Source: JAUILH01 sp965230535 (GTDB taxonomy: Bacteria; Bacteroidota; Bacteroidia; Flavobacteriales_D; JAUILH01). From it: a stretch of DNA of 64,000 bases. The notes below the pieces were generated by a model, which had not been told where the DNA came from, did not search any database, and saw only the letters and a program-made list of their open reading frames with translations. The stretch spans positions 2,108,001 through 2,172,000 of the forward strand of contig OZ246010.1 of NCBI GenBank assembly GCA_965230535.1, read 5' to 3'. Position 1 is the stretch's first letter; every line of letters starts with the position of its first letter. This document shows positions 27,316 to 36,416 of the stretch, piece by piece. The position numbers and the translations under genes were made by a program.

Positions 27316-30300
27316 ATGAGGTTATTTGCCTCCATAGCGCTCCTGCTTGGTATGTGCTGTTCTACAGCATTTGCACAGGACAACTCCATCAAGTTTCGAA
27401 ATATTACTATTGAAGACGGGCTTTCTCAAAGTTCCGTGAATTGTATCATTCAGGACCAATATGGCTTCATCTGGATGGGTACTCAAGACGGGCTAAATAG
27501 GTACGACGGACAGCAGTTCAAGGTTTTTAAAAATCATCCCAACAACCTCCAATCTTTAAGTAATAACTTCATTACGGACCTGCTTATTGACAAGGTGGGC
27601 AATATTTGGGTGGCTACACAGGGCGGGCTAAACCTCATGGATCCTATTCATGAAACCTTTACTCATTTTAGCTACAGTGCCAATAATACTGAATCCATTT
27701 CTTCCAATAACATTACTTGCCTAGCACAAGATAAAGACGGAAATATCTGGGTGGGAACCAAATCCAGAGGACTCAATAAAATCAACCTAAAAACCAATGT
27801 TGCGGAACGTTTTACCATTAAAAACTCCGAAATCAGTAACAATGCGGTAACGGATATTTTGGTTACCAAAGATGGGAGCGTTTGGGTAAGTACAATTGAC
27901 GGAGTCAACGTTATTGTGAAGGATCAAGTTGTCAAAAACTATTACCACAATAGTAACACTCTAAACACCTTAAACTCTAATCAGGTACACTGTATGGAAG
28001 AAGACTCCACAGGTGTAATCTGGTTTGGAACCAACGCAGGAATCAGTCAGCTAACCCGACAGGATGGGAAAGATTTCTTTAGTCATTTTACTATTAAAGA
28101 CACCTCTTCCAAAGCCAGGTTGAACGTGAATGACATCTATTTTGACAAGAAGAATAACATGTGGATTGGCACCTCAGAAAGAGGGCTATACAAGCACTTT
28201 GAAGATAAAACGGGTGCCAGTAAATTCTATCAATTCAAAAACATCCACTACGAACCAACCAGTTTGGTTTCAGATGAGGTTTACAAAGTTTATCCTGACA
28301 GAACAGGAAGTATCTGGGTAGGTACCAAAAATGGCATCAGTATGTTTGATGCACTTAAACAGGGCTTCATTCATCTGAAGAGAAATTATGATAGCAATAA
28401 CAGTTTGCCGGACAACACCATTTGGTGCATTTACCCTGAAGGCAACGATCTGTTCTGGATAGGTACAAAAAAAGGCTTGTCGAGATACGACAGGATCAAC
28501 AGTACTTTTAGAAATTTCTCTTTTCCGGCTGCCAATCCAAACAGACCGGGAAGCAAAGATGTTTTCATGTTCTTCAAAGATTCTGATGATGAGTACTGGA
28601 TGGGAACAGCAGATGGGCTTTTTAAAGTGAGCTTCTCGTCTGACTACACACAGATTTCTTTGGATTCAATTGAATATAAAGACGCCAGGGAAGATGAAAC
28701 AGACCCAATAGTCTATCATATTTACGAAGACAAACGGGGGCGATTCTGGATAGGTTGTGCCGATGGTATTTCGCTTTACAATAAAGAAACTGGTGCCTAC
28801 CGCTTTTTCAGACATGATGCCAATAATAACCTGTCTCTGGCTGGCAACAAGGTAAGACAGATTTTGAGAGATGATAAGGGTCAAATTTGGGCGGCAAGCG
28901 GTGATGGCGTTTCTTTAATTCATGAGAAGGCAGACAGCGTATGGTTCGAAAATTTCCGATTCTCTCCAAGTAACTCAAAGAGTTTGAGTCATAACGTAAT
29001 TACCTCACTCTGGCAATCCGAACCAGGCATTATCTGGATTGGAACCTATGGAGGTGGTATCAATAAGCTTAAAACTCAAACCAAAGAATTTAGCCATTAC
29101 AAGCTTGAAGATGGGCTCGCCAACAATGCGGTCTATGGCATCATTGGGGATAACGACGGAAACCTCTGGATTTCGACCAACAATGGTTTGTCTAAATTTG
29201 ATCCTGGCTCAGAAAGCTTTACCAACTACAAGAAAAAAGATGGTTTGCAATCCAATGAATTCAATACTGGTGCATATGCTAAAACCATCAGTGGAGAAAT
29301 CATTTTCGGGGGGATCAATGGCTTGAATTTCTTCAGAGCTCAAAACATCAACATCAACACCATTTCTCCCAAAGTAGCCATCACCGGATTCAACATCAAT
29401 GGCGAAGACATTGATCAGGGCGTATTGTTGTCAAAGAATTCTTTTGAGCTGGACTACCATGATCAGTCAATTACGATCAACTTTGCTGCACTTCATTATA
29501 CCAACCCGGAAAACAACCAATTCAAATACAAACTGATTGGTGTAGACAATGATTTTCAATACACGTCCTCAGAGCACAGGGCGCATTATACCAACCTGCC
29601 ACCTGGTACTTATACCTTTAAAGTATATGCCGCCAACAGCGATGGTGTTTGGAGCACAGAACCTGCCGTGATGACCATTGTGGTAGAAACACCTTACTGG
29701 AAAACTACCTGGTTTCAGGTACTCATGATTGCGCTTGGTATTGCATTAACCTACGCTTTGTACTGGATGCGGGTTCGCGACATTAGACTCCAAAAACTCC
29801 GTTTGAGTACACTCGTTGAAAAGAAAACGCAGGAAGTTATCAAGCAGAAAAACCAGATCGAGAAACAAAAAGAATTGCTCGAGAAAGAAAAAGACAAGGC
29901 CGAACAGCTACTCTTAAACATTCTGCCGGAAGAAACAGCTCAGGAGCTTAAGTCGAAGGGAAAAGCATCTGCAAGACAGTACAGAAGGGTGTCGGTAATG
30001 TTCACAGATTTCAAAGGATTTACGAGCATTGCGGAAGACATGAAGCCAGCTGAATTGGTTTCTCGTTTGGATGCTTACTTTGTGAAGTTTGATGAGATCG
30101 TTGAGCACTTCAATCTGGAAAAGATTAAGACCATTGGAGATGCTTACATGTGTGCGGGAGGTGTTCCGGTTAGAAACAAAGAAAACCCTATTCATACTGT
30201 GTTGGCCGGACTGGCAATTCAACGACACATGCACCAGTTAAAGGAAAAAGCTCAGAGTACGGGAGAAGATTTTTGGGAGCTGAGAATTGGAATCAACACT

Positions 30301-31206
30301 GGAGAAACTGTGGCGGGGGTGATCGGAACCAAAAGATTTGCCTACGATATTTGGGGAAATACGGTAAATGTGGCCTCCAGATTGGAAGCTGCCTGTGAAC
30401 CCGGAAAAGTGAATATTTCCGGTCGAACGTACGACTTCATTGAGCCTTATTTCGACTGTACTTACAGGGGAAAAATTCCTGCTAAAAACAAGGGAGAAAT
30501 TGACATGTACTATGTCAATCAAATTAAACCTGAGTTATCGGTAGACGGGCTGGGCATAGAACCCAACCAGCAATTCTACGACTACATCAACCTGCACATG
30601 TTTAGTGCAATCAATTACCAAAAAGCAGAGCGCTACATTATGAGGTTGCTGGAGAAAAAACTTTCACCAAGTTTACACTACCATAGTATTGCACATACCA
30701 AGGATGTAACGGAAGCGGCAGAGAGAATTGCTCTCTTGGAGGGCATCAAAGGAGAGGACTTATTCGTACTACAAACCGCTGCCACCTATCATGACGCTGG
30801 TTTCGTTGAACAATATGATGCCAATGAGCCTGTAGGGGCAAGAATGGCGGAAGAGATCCTGCCGAAATTTGGATACACGGAAGAGCAGATCAAAATCATT
30901 TCGGAGCTGATTCATGCTACCAAGATTCCGCATAGCCCTAAAAATCACCTGGAGCAGATCATTTGTGATGCAGATTTGGATTATTTGGGTCGGGAAGACT
31001 TCCATGAAATTGCTGATAAACTCCGTCTGGAGTTGAGAGAACATGGTAAAATCAACAGTGATAAGTTGTGGGATGAGATCCAGATCAAGTTTTTAACCCA
31101 ACACCAGTACTTCACTAAATCTGCAATAGAAACCAGGCAGCCTGGTAAAAACAAGCATATTGAGGATATCAAAGCCCGACTTGCGGAAGATAATTACAAA
31201 GATTAA
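27316..31206 (+). CDS. Propeller sensor with adenylate cyclase and HD phosphohydrolase domains
   Basis: The 1296-residue protein has a signal peptide (1-20), two-component-regulator propeller repeats (about 25-690, motif GxxWxGTxxGLNRYD), a Y_Y_Y domain (about 710-790), one TM helix (798-818), a coiled coil, a class III cyclase (about 885-1070) and an HD domain (about 1115-1290). Cyclase residues are complete: metal-binding D898 and D942, adenine-selecting K938 and D1011, transition-state N1018 and R1022. This predicts ATP as substrate, giving cAMP. HD ligands are also present (H1127, H1159-D1160, ELIHATK, DADLDYLG), so it may also hydrolyse a nucleotide. The periplasmic propeller would sense an outside ligand, unknown. 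It is the last gene of the flotillin operon. Confidence 0.93.
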   Translation: MRLFASIALLLGMCCSTAFAQDNSIKFRNITIEDGLSQSSVNCIIQDQYGFIWMGTQDGLNRYDGQQFKVFKNHPNNLQSLSNNFITDLLIDKVGNIWVATQGGLNLMDPIHETFTHFSYSANNTESISSNNITCLAQDKDGNIWVGTKSRGLNKINLKTNVAERFTIKNSEISNNAVTDILVTKDGSVWVSTIDGVNVIVKDQVVKNYYHNSNTLNTLNSNQVHCMEEDSTGVIWFGTNAGISQLTRQDGKDFFSHFTIKDTSSKARLNVNDIYFDKKNNMWIGTSERGLYKHFEDKTGASKFYQFKNIHYEPTSLVSDEVYKVYPDRTGSIWVGTKNGISMFDALKQGFIHLKRNYDSNNSLPDNTIWCIYPEGNDLFWIGTKKGLSRYDRINSTFRNFSFPAANPNRPGSKDVFMFFKDSDDEYWMGTADGLFKVSFSSDYTQISLDSIEYKDAREDETDPIVYHIYEDKRGRFWIGCADGISLYNKETGAYRFFRHDANNNLSLAGNKVRQILRDDKGQIWAASGDGVSLIHEKADSVWFENFRFSPSNSKSLSHNVITSLWQSEPGIIWIGTYGGGINKLKTQTKEFSHYKLEDGLANNAVYGIIGDNDGNLWISTNNGLSKFDPGSESFTNYKKKDGLQSNEFNTGAYAKTISGEIIFGGINGLNFFRAQNININTISPKVAITGFNINGEDIDQGVLLSKNSFELDYHDQSITINFAALHYTNPENNQFKYKLIGVDNDFQYTSSEHRAHYTNLPPGTYTFKVYAANSDGVWSTEPAVMTIVVETPYWKTTWFQVLMIALGIALTYALYWMRVRDIRLQKLRLSTLVEKKTQEVIKQKNQIEKQKELLEKEKDKAEQLLLNILPEETAQELKSKGKASARQYRRVSVMFTDFKGFTSIAEDMKPAELVSRLDAYFVKFDEIVEHFNLEKIKTIGDAYMCAGGVPVRNKENPIHTVLAGLAIQRHMHQLKEKAQSTGEDFWELRIGINTGETVAGVIGTKRFAYDIWGNTVNVASRLEAACEPGKVNISGRTYDFIEPYFDCTYRGKIPAKNKGEIDMYYVNQIKPELSVDGLGIEPNQQFYDYINLHMFSAINYQKAERYIMRLLEKKLSPSLHYHSIAHTKDVTEAAERIALLEGIKGEDLFVLQTAATYHDAGFVEQYDANEPVGARMAEEILPKFGYTEEQIKIISELIHATKIPHSPKNHLEQIICDADLDYLGREDFHEIADKLRLELREHGKINSDKLWDEIQIKFLTQHQYFTKSAIETRQPGKNKHIEDIKARLAEDNYKD

Positions 31207-31874
31207 GCTTTAGGTTTTTCTGTTAGCTTATGGATGGTGTCTTCATGCTCGATGGCAAACCTCAACAATGAATGGTTTCCTTTAAGATCAAGTTTTCTGG
31301 CAATGTTATTTCTGTGGTTCGAAATGGTTTTTCGGGTAACGAAAAGGGTGTCCGCAATTTCCTGACTCGTTTTGTATGCAGCCACTTTTAACAAGACCTG
31401 AAGTTCCGTTTTTGTGAGTGACTCCAACCTTTCTTTTAAAGCCTGGTCCTCCCTCTTTTTCGATTGAAAATGCCTTTGTACATCCGGACTCACATACTTC
31501 TGTCCTTTGCTCAAAGCTTCCAGACAATTGATGACATCCAAAATGGCATTTTCTTTAATAACATAGCCATGAATTCCAAGATTCATTGCGGCATCAAAAG
31601 GGCCTTTGGAATTGTGCATGGTTAACATGGCAATGGGCAACAAGGGGTTTTTCTCTTTAAGAGTTTTGGCCGCTTCAAGGCCGTTCATAACGGGCATATC
31701 AATGTCGAGCAATACAATATCCGGAGAGCGTAACTCGTAAAGCTTTAGCATCTCTTCTCCGTTTTTGGCTTCTCCAACCACCTCAAAGTTCTGACTTGCA
31801 TCAATAATGCCTTTAAGGCCACTTAAGAAAATGGGATGATCATCCGCAATACAAACCTTCATTTTAGTAGCCAT
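31203..31874 (-). CDS. NarL/FixJ-type response regulator
   Basis: The protein of about 223 residues has a receiver domain with acidic pocket ADDH, phosphoacceptor D57 in VLLDIDMP, switch Thr in MLTMHN and Lys in VIKE. The C-terminal LuxR-type HTH (LTKTELQVLLKVAAYKTSQE...RKTISNHRNNI) binds DNA. The start is ATG 31874 or 31862; an ATG at 31895 would overlap the upstream gene. The probable partner is the divergent TPR histidine kinase at 32956. Its stop shares TTAA with the convergent cyclase gene. Confidence 0.93.
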   Translation of the reverse strand: MATKMKVCIADDHPIFLSGLKGIIDASQNFEVVGEAKNGEEMLKLYELRSPDIVLLDIDMPVMNGLEAAKTLKEKNPLLPIAMLTMHNSKGPFDAAMNLGIHGYVIKENAILDVINCLEALSKGQKYVSPDVQRHFQSKKREDQALKERLESLTKTELQVLLKVAAYKTSQEIADTLFVTRKTISNHRNNIARKLDLKGNHSLLRFAIEHEDTIHKLTEKPKA

Positions 31875-31879
31875 ACCGT

Positions 31880-32224
31880 TTACTTTTTTAGCCAATATAC
31901 TTGTTTACTGGAATCCGGCCCTACTCTAATCAGTTTGTCCTCATACCAATGCACGTAAAGTTCGTAAATTCTTTGAGACGATTTAGATTTCACCCTGATA
32001 TAATCGACCTTGCCATTCATACTCAAAATTTCCATCTGAGCCCAGGCACTCCCCTTCCCTTTCCTCATTTTAATGGTAGATACTTTGTTATTTACCTCAG
32101 TAATTTTGATGAGAGATCCGTTGCCTTTTCCTGATTCGTAGGTCCATTCGGTTACCTGCCCATGAGCCGAATTTATCAAGCCCAAAACCATACACAACAA
32201 AGGAAGTATGATGAGTTTTTTCAT
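31880..32224 (-). CDS. Small secreted protein A
   Basis: The 114-residue protein has a signal peptide (MKKLIILPLLCMVLGLINS) and a basic beta-rich mature part containing GSAWAQMEILSMNGK. No family is recognised. It shares size, charge and a GxGSxW-like pattern with the next upstream small gene, so they may be distant paralogs. The response regulator gene starts 5 bases downstream, suggesting co-transcription. Confidence 0.65.
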   Translation of the reverse strand: MKKLIILPLLCMVLGLINSAHGQVTEWTYESGKGNGSLIKITEVNNKVSTIKMRKGKGSAWAQMEILSMNGKVDYIRVKSKSSQRIYELYVHWYEDKLIRVGPDSSKQVYWLKK

Positions 32225-32252
32225 TGTAATTCATTAAGGAGTTAAACAAAAC

Positions 32253-32280
32253 AAGGGAATGATGCGTGCTCCATTCCCTT
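32253..32280 (-). terminator. Terminator between two small genes
   Basis: AAGGGAATG (32253-32261) pairs perfectly with CATTCCCTT (32272-32280), 10-base loop, followed on the minus strand by a T-rich stretch (GTTTTGTTT). It may end or attenuate transcription from the small gene at 32363-32740. Confidence 0.65.
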
Positions 32281-32362
32281 GCGCTACGTGTGATCAAAAT
32301 AGACTTATTGACCATCAGACAAATAATAATGTTGTTAAAAATTTCATTGTCTCAGGTTTTAC

Positions 32363-32740
32363 TTACTGATTTTCGGATAGGTAATACTTGTATTCTACAT
32401 TCTTCGTTTTGTTGTACACGTACACTGCATCATGATTATACTCGTCATAAGTAATGCTATATTCATTGCCAGTACTAGACCCTTTATATCTGATTTCATG
32501 GTCGTCTGTATAGCTTACATTTTGTTTTGACCATTGAGATGAGCCTCTGGCGTTTGAATGTTTAACTCTTACTTCAACCTGATAGCCCTTAAAGGTGAGC
32601 TTCATAAAATAAGTCGTGTGCGTTTTTGTGTCGGTTCTCTGATAGGTGTAATTGTCCCCTTCTTGTGCGCTTACCTTTGAAGCGAAACAGAACATAAATG
32701 ATAAGAGTCCGATAATGCTTAATGTTTTTAAATTTTTCAT
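32363..32740 (-). CDS. Small secreted protein B
   Basis: The 125-residue protein has a signal peptide ending in KVSAQ and a Tyr-rich mature domain predicted to be beta sheet (TYFMKLTFKGYQVEVRVKH). No family is recognised. It is divergent from the TPR histidine kinase gene and shares the intergenic region holding repeated TGCCCAG motifs, so it is a candidate target of this two-component system. Confidence 0.62.
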   Translation of the reverse strand: MKNLKTLSIIGLLSFMFCFASKVSAQEGDNYTYQRTDTKTHTTYFMKLTFKGYQVEVRVKHSNARGSSQWSKQNVSYTDDHEIRYKGSSTGNEYSITYDEYNHDAVYVYNKTKNVEYKYYLSENQ

Positions 32741-32817
32741 GCTTTTTAAATTTTAGTTTTTCGTTTGATTCACAGTGCTAATTACGGGTGAGACGCCCGG
32801 TATTCTCTGGGTACATA

Positions 32818-32852
32818 TGCCCAGATGCCCAGAAATGAGCACATGTGCCCAG
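32818..32852. promoter_or_regulatory. Repeated TGCCCAG sites and GCACATGTGC palindrome
   Basis: TGCCCAG occurs at 32818-32824, 32826-32832 and 32846-32852. The first copy pairs with CTGGG at 32807-32811 as an inverted repeat. A perfect palindrome GCACATGTGC lies at 32839-32848. The cluster sits between the divergent small secreted protein gene and the histidine kinase gene, where a regulator would bind. Confidence 0.5.
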
Positions 32853-32873
32853 AAAAAACTTTGGCAATTCCGT

Positions 32874-32881
32874 TAACTTTG
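32874..32881 (+). promoter_or_regulatory. Possible -7 box of the histidine kinase gene
   Basis: TAACTTTG fits TAnnTTTG. AACTTTGGC is repeated 17 bases apart (32858-32866 and 32875-32883). No clear -33 box. It places transcription start just before 32890, ruling out a start codon at 32845. Confidence 0.4.
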
Positions 32882-32955
32882 GCCATAAGATGGCCAAGCG
32901 GATAAGCAAGGAGATAAATCCACTTGTGCAGCATAAATCGATAAATTTTACCGGC

Positions 32956-35043
32956 ATGAAAAACATTGTTCTTCTTTTTACTCTGATACTCCATTTTTGC
33001 GGAAATGCTCAGAACATAGATAGTCTTCAAACGGCCTGGAAAGATCAATCTGCTCCCGATTCTTTACGACTGGATGCCATGGACCAAATGGTGTGGTCGG
33101 TTTTATTTACGGTGCCGGATTCTGCCCAGGGACTGGCCCTGGAAATGAGAGAGTTTTGCGAAACCCAGCAACAAACTTCCTGGGTGGGGAGAACATACTT
33201 TCTCGAAGGCGTCTCTATATATGTACGCGGAAGGCTCGAAGAGGCGCAAAAGATTCTCAGACAATCTTTAGAATACTATGACACTACCCAAGATGCTCGC
33301 TGGATCGCAAGGTCCTATAACGTACTTGGTATGTCGTATAGAAAAATGGGAGATCAGGAAAAGGCTTATGACAATTATCAACAAGCTCAATACTACGGAA
33401 GGCAATCGGGAGACATACATACCGTGGCCACGATCTTATCTAACATGTCTGCCATTAAAATGGAGCAGGGCAAAATTCAGAAGGCCATGGCACTCAGCAT
33501 GGACATTTTAGCGCTTTATCCGGATGACGAAAATGCTGTTAATGTTTTCAGAGCTTACGACAACATTGCTCAACTGTTTGAGCAACAAGGAAACCACTCA
33601 AGTAGCCTGGATTACAAGAAAAAGTCTCTTCGAATCAAAAAACTTCACAACGAGACCATTGAAATAGGTTTGTCATACACCAGCCTGGGACAAGCTTATT
33701 ACGACCTTGGAGACTCTAAAACGGCTCAACTGTACTTTGATTCGAGTTTAACAATTGGAGAAGATCTGAATAACCTGGAAATCTTATCTCGGGTGCATGC
33801 AGAAATCGGAGTCCTGTACAGAGACGCGGAAAGATATGAAGATGCCATAGACTCCTACAACAAAAGTTGGGAAGCATTTAAAACACTGGGTTTTAAATTT
33901 GGAGAAACCAAGGCCATTATTTCTTTAGCAGAGATTTATCTGATCACCGGAGAATACGAAAAGGGAGAAAAACTTGCCAAACTCTCGAGGGAAATGGGCT
34001 ATGCTTCAGGAAACCCGGAGGCCATTGCACCTTCATGTAAGATTCTTCACAAGATATATGACCATTACGGACATCATAAGGATGCTTACGATATGTACAA
34101 CGAGTTTGTGCACATGAGAGACAGTATTGCCAATAGAGAAAACGACAGGACATTGGTAAGACAAGAAGAAAAGTACATCTATGAAAAACAGAGATTAATT
34201 GAGCAACGGGAGGCTGAGCAAAAAGAAGCCAAACTGAAGCAGGAATCTTTAGAAGCTCAAAATGAACTCTTAGCTCAGGAAGCAGAAAGAAAGCGCTTAA
34301 TTTACGGCATCATTGGCCTGGCTCTGTTGGCCGCATTAGTAATAGCCATTTTGCTGGTAATGCGACTCCGCAAAAAAAGGGATGTACTTAAAAAGGAAAA
34401 AGCCATGCAGCTAAAACTCTCTGAGCAACTTGTATATTGGCAGGAAGAAGAACGCAAACGTGTGGCTCATGATCTACACGATGGTTTGGGACAACGGCTC
34501 TCCATTATCAAAAACACCTTACAGGGCGGACAATGGTCTAAAGATGATGTAGTGGCCTCCGTAGGACAGGCTATTCAGGAAGTAAGAAACGTATCTGAAG
34601 CACTCCGTCCGCGCCAACTGGATATGCTCGGGCTAAGTGCTGCTTTGGAGGAGTTGATTGACGAGACCTTCTCTGGAACGGAGATAGATTATCAAATAGA
34701 CATTGATGCCGTTGATGGCTTGTTAGATAAAGATGAAGAAGTAAGTATCTATAGAATCGTACAGGAAGCCACCAATAATATCATCAAGTACGCAGAATGC
34801 TCCAAGACCATTATTAGCATTCAACACAATCCTGGTCAGTCTCTGTACATTAAAATCGAAGACGACGGAAAGGGCTTCTCAATCAACTCTGTTACGCCGA
34901 GTAAAAATGGTGGGTTTGGTTTGAGAGGTATGCAGGAAAGAGTGAATTTTCTTCAAGGTCAGTTTGATGTAACCAGCCTGTTAGAAGAAGGCACACTAAT
35001 TCAGATTGTGATTCCTGTAGATGCGAATAAGAAACGAGCTTAG
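32956..35043 (+). CDS. TPR sensor histidine kinase (HisKA_3)
   Basis: The 695-residue protein has a signal peptide (MKNIVLLFTLILHFCGNAQ), six or more periplasmic TPR repeats (about residues 60-380), a coiled coil, TM (about 450-472), HisKA_3 dimerisation domain with phosphoacceptor H508 in DLHDGLGQ, and HATPase domain (N box EATNNIIKYA, G1 DDGKGF, G2 GGFGLRGM). These kinases phosphorylate NarL-type regulators, and one is encoded 1 kb away on the opposite strand. ATG 32956 is chosen because it begins a clean signal peptide. Its stop overlaps the YwbE-like stop by 4 bases. Confidence 0.92.
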   Translation: MKNIVLLFTLILHFCGNAQNIDSLQTAWKDQSAPDSLRLDAMDQMVWSVLFTVPDSAQGLALEMREFCETQQQTSWVGRTYFLEGVSIYVRGRLEEAQKILRQSLEYYDTTQDARWIARSYNVLGMSYRKMGDQEKAYDNYQQAQYYGRQSGDIHTVATILSNMSAIKMEQGKIQKAMALSMDILALYPDDENAVNVFRAYDNIAQLFEQQGNHSSSLDYKKKSLRIKKLHNETIEIGLSYTSLGQAYYDLGDSKTAQLYFDSSLTIGEDLNNLEILSRVHAEIGVLYRDAERYEDAIDSYNKSWEAFKTLGFKFGETKAIISLAEIYLITGEYEKGEKLAKLSREMGYASGNPEAIAPSCKILHKIYDHYGHHKDAYDMYNEFVHMRDSIANRENDRTLVRQEEKYIYEKQRLIEQREAEQKEAKLKQESLEAQNELLAQEAERKRLIYGIIGLALLAALVIAILLVMRLRKKRDVLKKEKAMQLKLSEQLVYWQEEERKRVAHDLHDGLGQRLSIIKNTLQGGQWSKDDVVASVGQAIQEVRNVSEALRPRQLDMLGLSAALEELIDETFSGTEIDYQIDIDAVDGLLDKDEEVSIYRIVQEATNNIIKYAECSKTIISIQHNPGQSLYIKIEDDGKGFSINSVTPSKNGGFGLRGMQERVNFLQGQFDVTSLLEEGTLIQIVIPVDANKKRA

Positions 35044-35252
35044 TCTTCATCAGAATGAACCCACACAACACGACCAACTTCTCCGGTGGTCAATTTTACT
35101 TTAATTCCGTGAGGGTGTGATGGGCTTTTTCCCAACAGGGTTTTTACCTGTCCTTCTGTGATTTCTCCAGTTCGTTGATGATGCTTTTGCACTATCTCAA
35201 CCCAATCTCCAATTGAGATGTTCTTTCTGTCTTTGCCACTGAGTTTTTTCAT
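35040..35252 (-). CDS. YwbE-family protein (DUF2196)
   Basis: The 70-residue protein carries the family pattern IGDWVEIVQKHHQRTGEITE, then SPSHPHGIKVKL and GEVGRVVWV. It is a small beta-rich protein of unknown function. ATG 35252 (MKKLSGKDR) is chosen over 35288, which adds residues without family similarity. It converges on the kinase gene, sharing TTAG. Confidence 0.85.
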   Translation of the reverse strand: MKKLSGKDRKNISIGDWVEIVQKHHQRTGEITEGQVKTLLGKSPSHPHGIKVKLTTGEVGRVVWVHSDED

Positions 35253-35304
35253 CTTCAGGTTGCTAAAATACTGGTGTCCGGAAAACACCGATTTCTAAAA
35301 ACAA

Positions 35305-35335
35305 AAAAGCCGCTCCTATCACTGGAACGGCTTTT
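35305..35335. terminator. Bidirectional terminator-like hairpin
   Basis: AAAAGCCG (35305-35312) pairs with CGGCTTTT (35328-35335), with an inner TCC/GGA helix. It lies just past the stop-side of the UspA gene on the minus strand. Confidence 0.75.
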
Positions 35336-35353
35336 CTTAAATTCGTCAGATTC

Positions 35354-36193
35354 TTAAATAGAACCAGTAAATACACTTCCTACTCCAATTGAAGTCTCTA
35401 CCGGATTAACCAGTAATACCGGAATGTTGTATTTATTAGTGATCAAATGCTGCTCGTAATTGCTTCCCAATAAGCCCATTCCCATAAGGGAGTTCTTTTG
35501 AAGGTTCATGATGGTAATTAAATCCGCATCAATGTTATTGGCATGCTCGATGATTTGATCATCAAAATCTCTTTTCGGAGCTTTCTTAGTGGTGAACTCA
35601 ATGTCTCTCTCACCAAGATAGTTCTTAGCAAAGTATAAGTTTCTTTCCAACTGATTTACAAAATACTCATCGCTTTCCTCTGGAGTAATCAGGTGTACTT
35701 TAGAGTTGAAGTATTTCGCCATGTTGGCAACAATCTCAAGCTTTTGCTTAGTTTCTTTATGAAGATCAAGTGGTACTACAATATCGTCGTAACCAGACTC
35801 TTTAATGCCTTTATCCTGAACAACAATAAATGGAACTTCAGAGTGGGTGATCACTTTCAAGGCATGGCTTCCAACAATCTTTTGCCATCCACTTGCGCCA
35901 TGAGTTCCCATGAAAATAAGTTGAGCTCCAATTTCAGTAGCAGTATCTCCGATATCGTCGAAAATGTTTCCAATTCTCACCATTTCCTCAATAGAAATGT
36001 TAGCATCAGATTTTCTTACGATTTCTGCTTCCTCCTTAAGTTTTCCCTTGGCTCCTTCTACCTGGTCTGGCTTATCTACCACGTGAAGTAAAATAATGTG
36101 TCCATCGATAACCTTGGCTGTTTGCACAGCATGCTCGAGTGCTACCCTTGCTACCTTTGTAAAGTCCGTTGGCACTAAAATTGCTTTTCCCAT
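35354..36193 (-). CDS. Universal stress protein, two UspA domains
   Basis: The 279-residue protein has two tandem UspA-like domains (residues 1-145 and 146-279). The first has the ATP-binding-type motif GTHGASGWQKIVGSHA; the second has a degenerate version (NSLMGMGLLGSNYEQHLI). Such proteins bind ATP or act as stress adaptors in the cytoplasm. A single gene with its own terminator and a possible -7 box upstream. Confidence 0.9.
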   Translation of the reverse strand: MGKAILVPTDFTKVARVALEHAVQTAKVIDGHIILLHVVDKPDQVEGAKGKLKEEAEIVRKSDANISIEEMVRIGNIFDDIGDTATEIGAQLIFMGTHGASGWQKIVGSHALKVITHSEVPFIVVQDKGIKESGYDDIVVPLDLHKETKQKLEIVANMAKYFNSKVHLITPEESDEYFVNQLERNLYFAKNYLGERDIEFTTKKAPKRDFDDQIIEHANNIDADLITIMNLQKNSLMGMGLLGSNYEQHLITNKYNIPVLLVNPVETSIGVGSVFTGSI

Positions 36194-36218
36194 AATGATC
36201 TTTAAGTTTAAATCGCAG

Positions 36219-36226
36219 CAAATGTA
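36219..36226 (-). promoter_or_regulatory. Possible -7 box of the UspA gene
   Basis: On the minus strand 36226-36219 reads TACATTTG, matching TAnnTTTG, 26 bases before the start codon. A -33 box is not evident. I see nothing else clear in the rest of 36194-36416. Confidence 0.4.
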
Positions 36227-36416
36227 TTGAAATATCTACTTATTTCCCGCGCTGGTGCTCAATATTAAAAATTTATCTCCATTTTAACAAATAGAAAATT
36301 GTCGGGTCAAATTTTCGTAACACAAGTTTCCGGATTTGTTTCATTCAGTGATATTCCCGAACTTTATTTAACAGTCTATCAATAAATTTCGGAACTTTGA
36401 ATAAGACCCTTTCAAT

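Noticed and set aside
27316..31206. Cyclase gene as a CBASS or Pycsar defence component
   Set aside because: It is fused to a periplasmic sensor, has the usual adenylate cyclase residues, and has no effector gene beside it.
32845..32955. Longer N-terminus for the TPR histidine kinase
   Set aside because: It would put a charged 37-residue tail before the signal peptide and lies upstream of the predicted transcription start.
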